Of a stretch of 64,000 bases of DNA, positions 63,545 to 64,000 are shown piece by piece. The notes beneath the pieces were generated by a model. That model was given only the letters and a program-made list of their open reading frames with translations. It did not search any database and had not been told where the DNA came from. Position 1 is the stretch's first letter; every line of letters starts with the position of its first letter. The stretch comes from Afifella sp. IM 167 (lineage in GTDB: Bacteria > Pseudomonadota > Alphaproteobacteria > Rhizobiales > Afifellaceae). The stretch spans positions 482,233-546,232 of the forward strand of contig NZ_NSLC01000001.1 in NCBI RefSeq assembly GCF_020144925.1, written 5' to 3'. The position numbers and the translations under genes are program-made.

Positions 63545-63603
63545 TAGTTGCATAAACGACTTCTCTTCGTTGTAGCTCTAGCAACTATCAATGTGAGCGT
63601 CAA
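63545..63603 (-). promoter_or_regulatory. Promoter and inverted-repeat operator of the PrpD/ComA-like operon
   Basis: On the minus strand, a -35 TTGACG (63603-63598), 17 bases, and a -10 TAGAGC (63580-63575) lie upstream of the PrpD-type gene. The inverted repeat TAGTTGC (63545-63551) and GCAACTA (63581-63587), one arm lying in the promoter spacer, is placed for repression, probably by the TrmB-type regulator in the same operon. The -10 is a weak match. Confidence 0.4.
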
Positions 63604-64000
63604 CGCGGGTGCCGCCGATCGACCCCTGCCGCGGAGCTGGCTGAACCGCGCGCACTCGCCGGAAGGCACCGTCAGTCGCGGAACGGGCGGTTCAAATTCC
63701 CGGCGAATCTCCAGAGGAAAGCGGCTGGAGTTCCCCCTGCAGCCGGTCTCGAAGCATCGCGATCCGGCCCCTCTCCGCCAGATCGTCCTGGCCTTGGCAT
63801 CACCCGGCAAATTCGCTGTGCGCGGCCGCTGCGGACGGCCATCGAGATGCGGGCGGCCTTGGAGGCGAACGACGGGGATTTCCTGCGCCATGCCGAAAGA
63901 AGGCACCACGCGAGGCCGCGAAACGGCGGCAGCTTCCCGCCCTCGCCGAAAGCGCTCGGCTGGCGCTGAAGCCAGGTCGGACCTGGATCGGATCTGGGGG
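63604..64000. other. Right-end stretch without a convincing gene
   Basis: The last 397 bases hold no open frame that matches a family I recognise. A short plus-strand frame near 63833-63905, ending RAALEANDGDFLRHAERRH, vaguely resembles the C-terminus of a GntR-type FCD regulator, and could be a remnant or part of a gene beyond the window. A 121-residue antisense frame in the area lacks conserved features. Confidence 0.4.

Noticed and set aside
63544..63909. A 121-residue minus-strand frame at the right end
   Set aside because: No conserved features, no ribosome site, and it overlaps the promoter region of the PrpD-type operon.

Overview
The window is about 64 kb of GC-rich, densely coded chromosome from an alphaproteobacterium. 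It is almost certainly a member of the Hyphomicrobiales (Rhizobiales). The left end carries sciP (DUF1153), ctrA and chpT, members of the CtrA cell-cycle circuit, together with a DUF1134/EipA-type envelope protein and a rhizobial FliJ-like protein. GANTC sites, the target of the CcrM methylase, cluster in front of ctrA. The genus cannot be fixed from the sequence alone. I saw no insertion sequences, phage genes, CRISPR arrays, rRNA genes or broken genes.

Layout. 0-7.8 kb is core genome: mnmA, sciP, a class IV aminotransferase, an unusual tRNA-like gene, a sulfotransferase-like gene, fliJ-like, ctrA, chpT, an eipA homologue and a membrane coiled-coil protein. 7.9-15.3 kb holds a MetE-like methyltransferase followed by livKHMGF-pcaHG, a branched-chain-type ABC importer in one operon with both subunits of protocatechuate 3,4-dioxygenase. 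15.4-28.3 kb is a catabolic region. It contains a ferredoxin-reductase-like flavoprotein, a ThDP enzyme, an SDR, an IlvD/Edd dehydratase and a homoprotocatechuate-type meta-cleavage set (HpaD, HpaE, HpaF, a DapA-family aldolase, an FAH hydrolase and the MarR regulator HpaR), mixed with a carboxymuconolactone-decarboxylase-like protein, a beta-hydroxyacid dehydrogenase and an SRPBCC protein. Two intergenic regions here share the palindrome TAACATGTTA, which may tie the region into one regulon. 28.4-37.5 kb is transport: a TRAP system, a PotDABC-like ABC importer and an ABC-2 exporter. 37.5-41.1 kb is a tight operon of feruloyl-CoA synthase, thiolase and thioesterase.

41-44.6 kb holds a secreted DUF4424 protein, a DUF6625-like protein and a DadA-type oxidoreductase. 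44.9-54 kb is an unusual set: a 1079-residue zinc-ribbon/cyclase/ATPase/TPR regulator, an atypical P450, a 992-residue DyP-type peroxidase with an N-terminal membrane domain, and an FAD/NAD(P)-binding protein.

54-63.5 kb is a nine-gene operon on the minus strand. It joins an MmgE/PrpD protein, a PrpF-type isomerase, a divergent phosphosulfolactate-synthase (ComA) homologue, a TrmB-type regulator, a TcuA-like flavoprotein and a TauABC/SsuABC-like importer. It looks like a complete import, conversion and regulation unit for an organosulfonate or polycarboxylate, and I know of no described pathway with this gene content. It is the best candidate for an undescribed system in the window.

All functions come from reading motifs and recalled family sequences; no database search was run.
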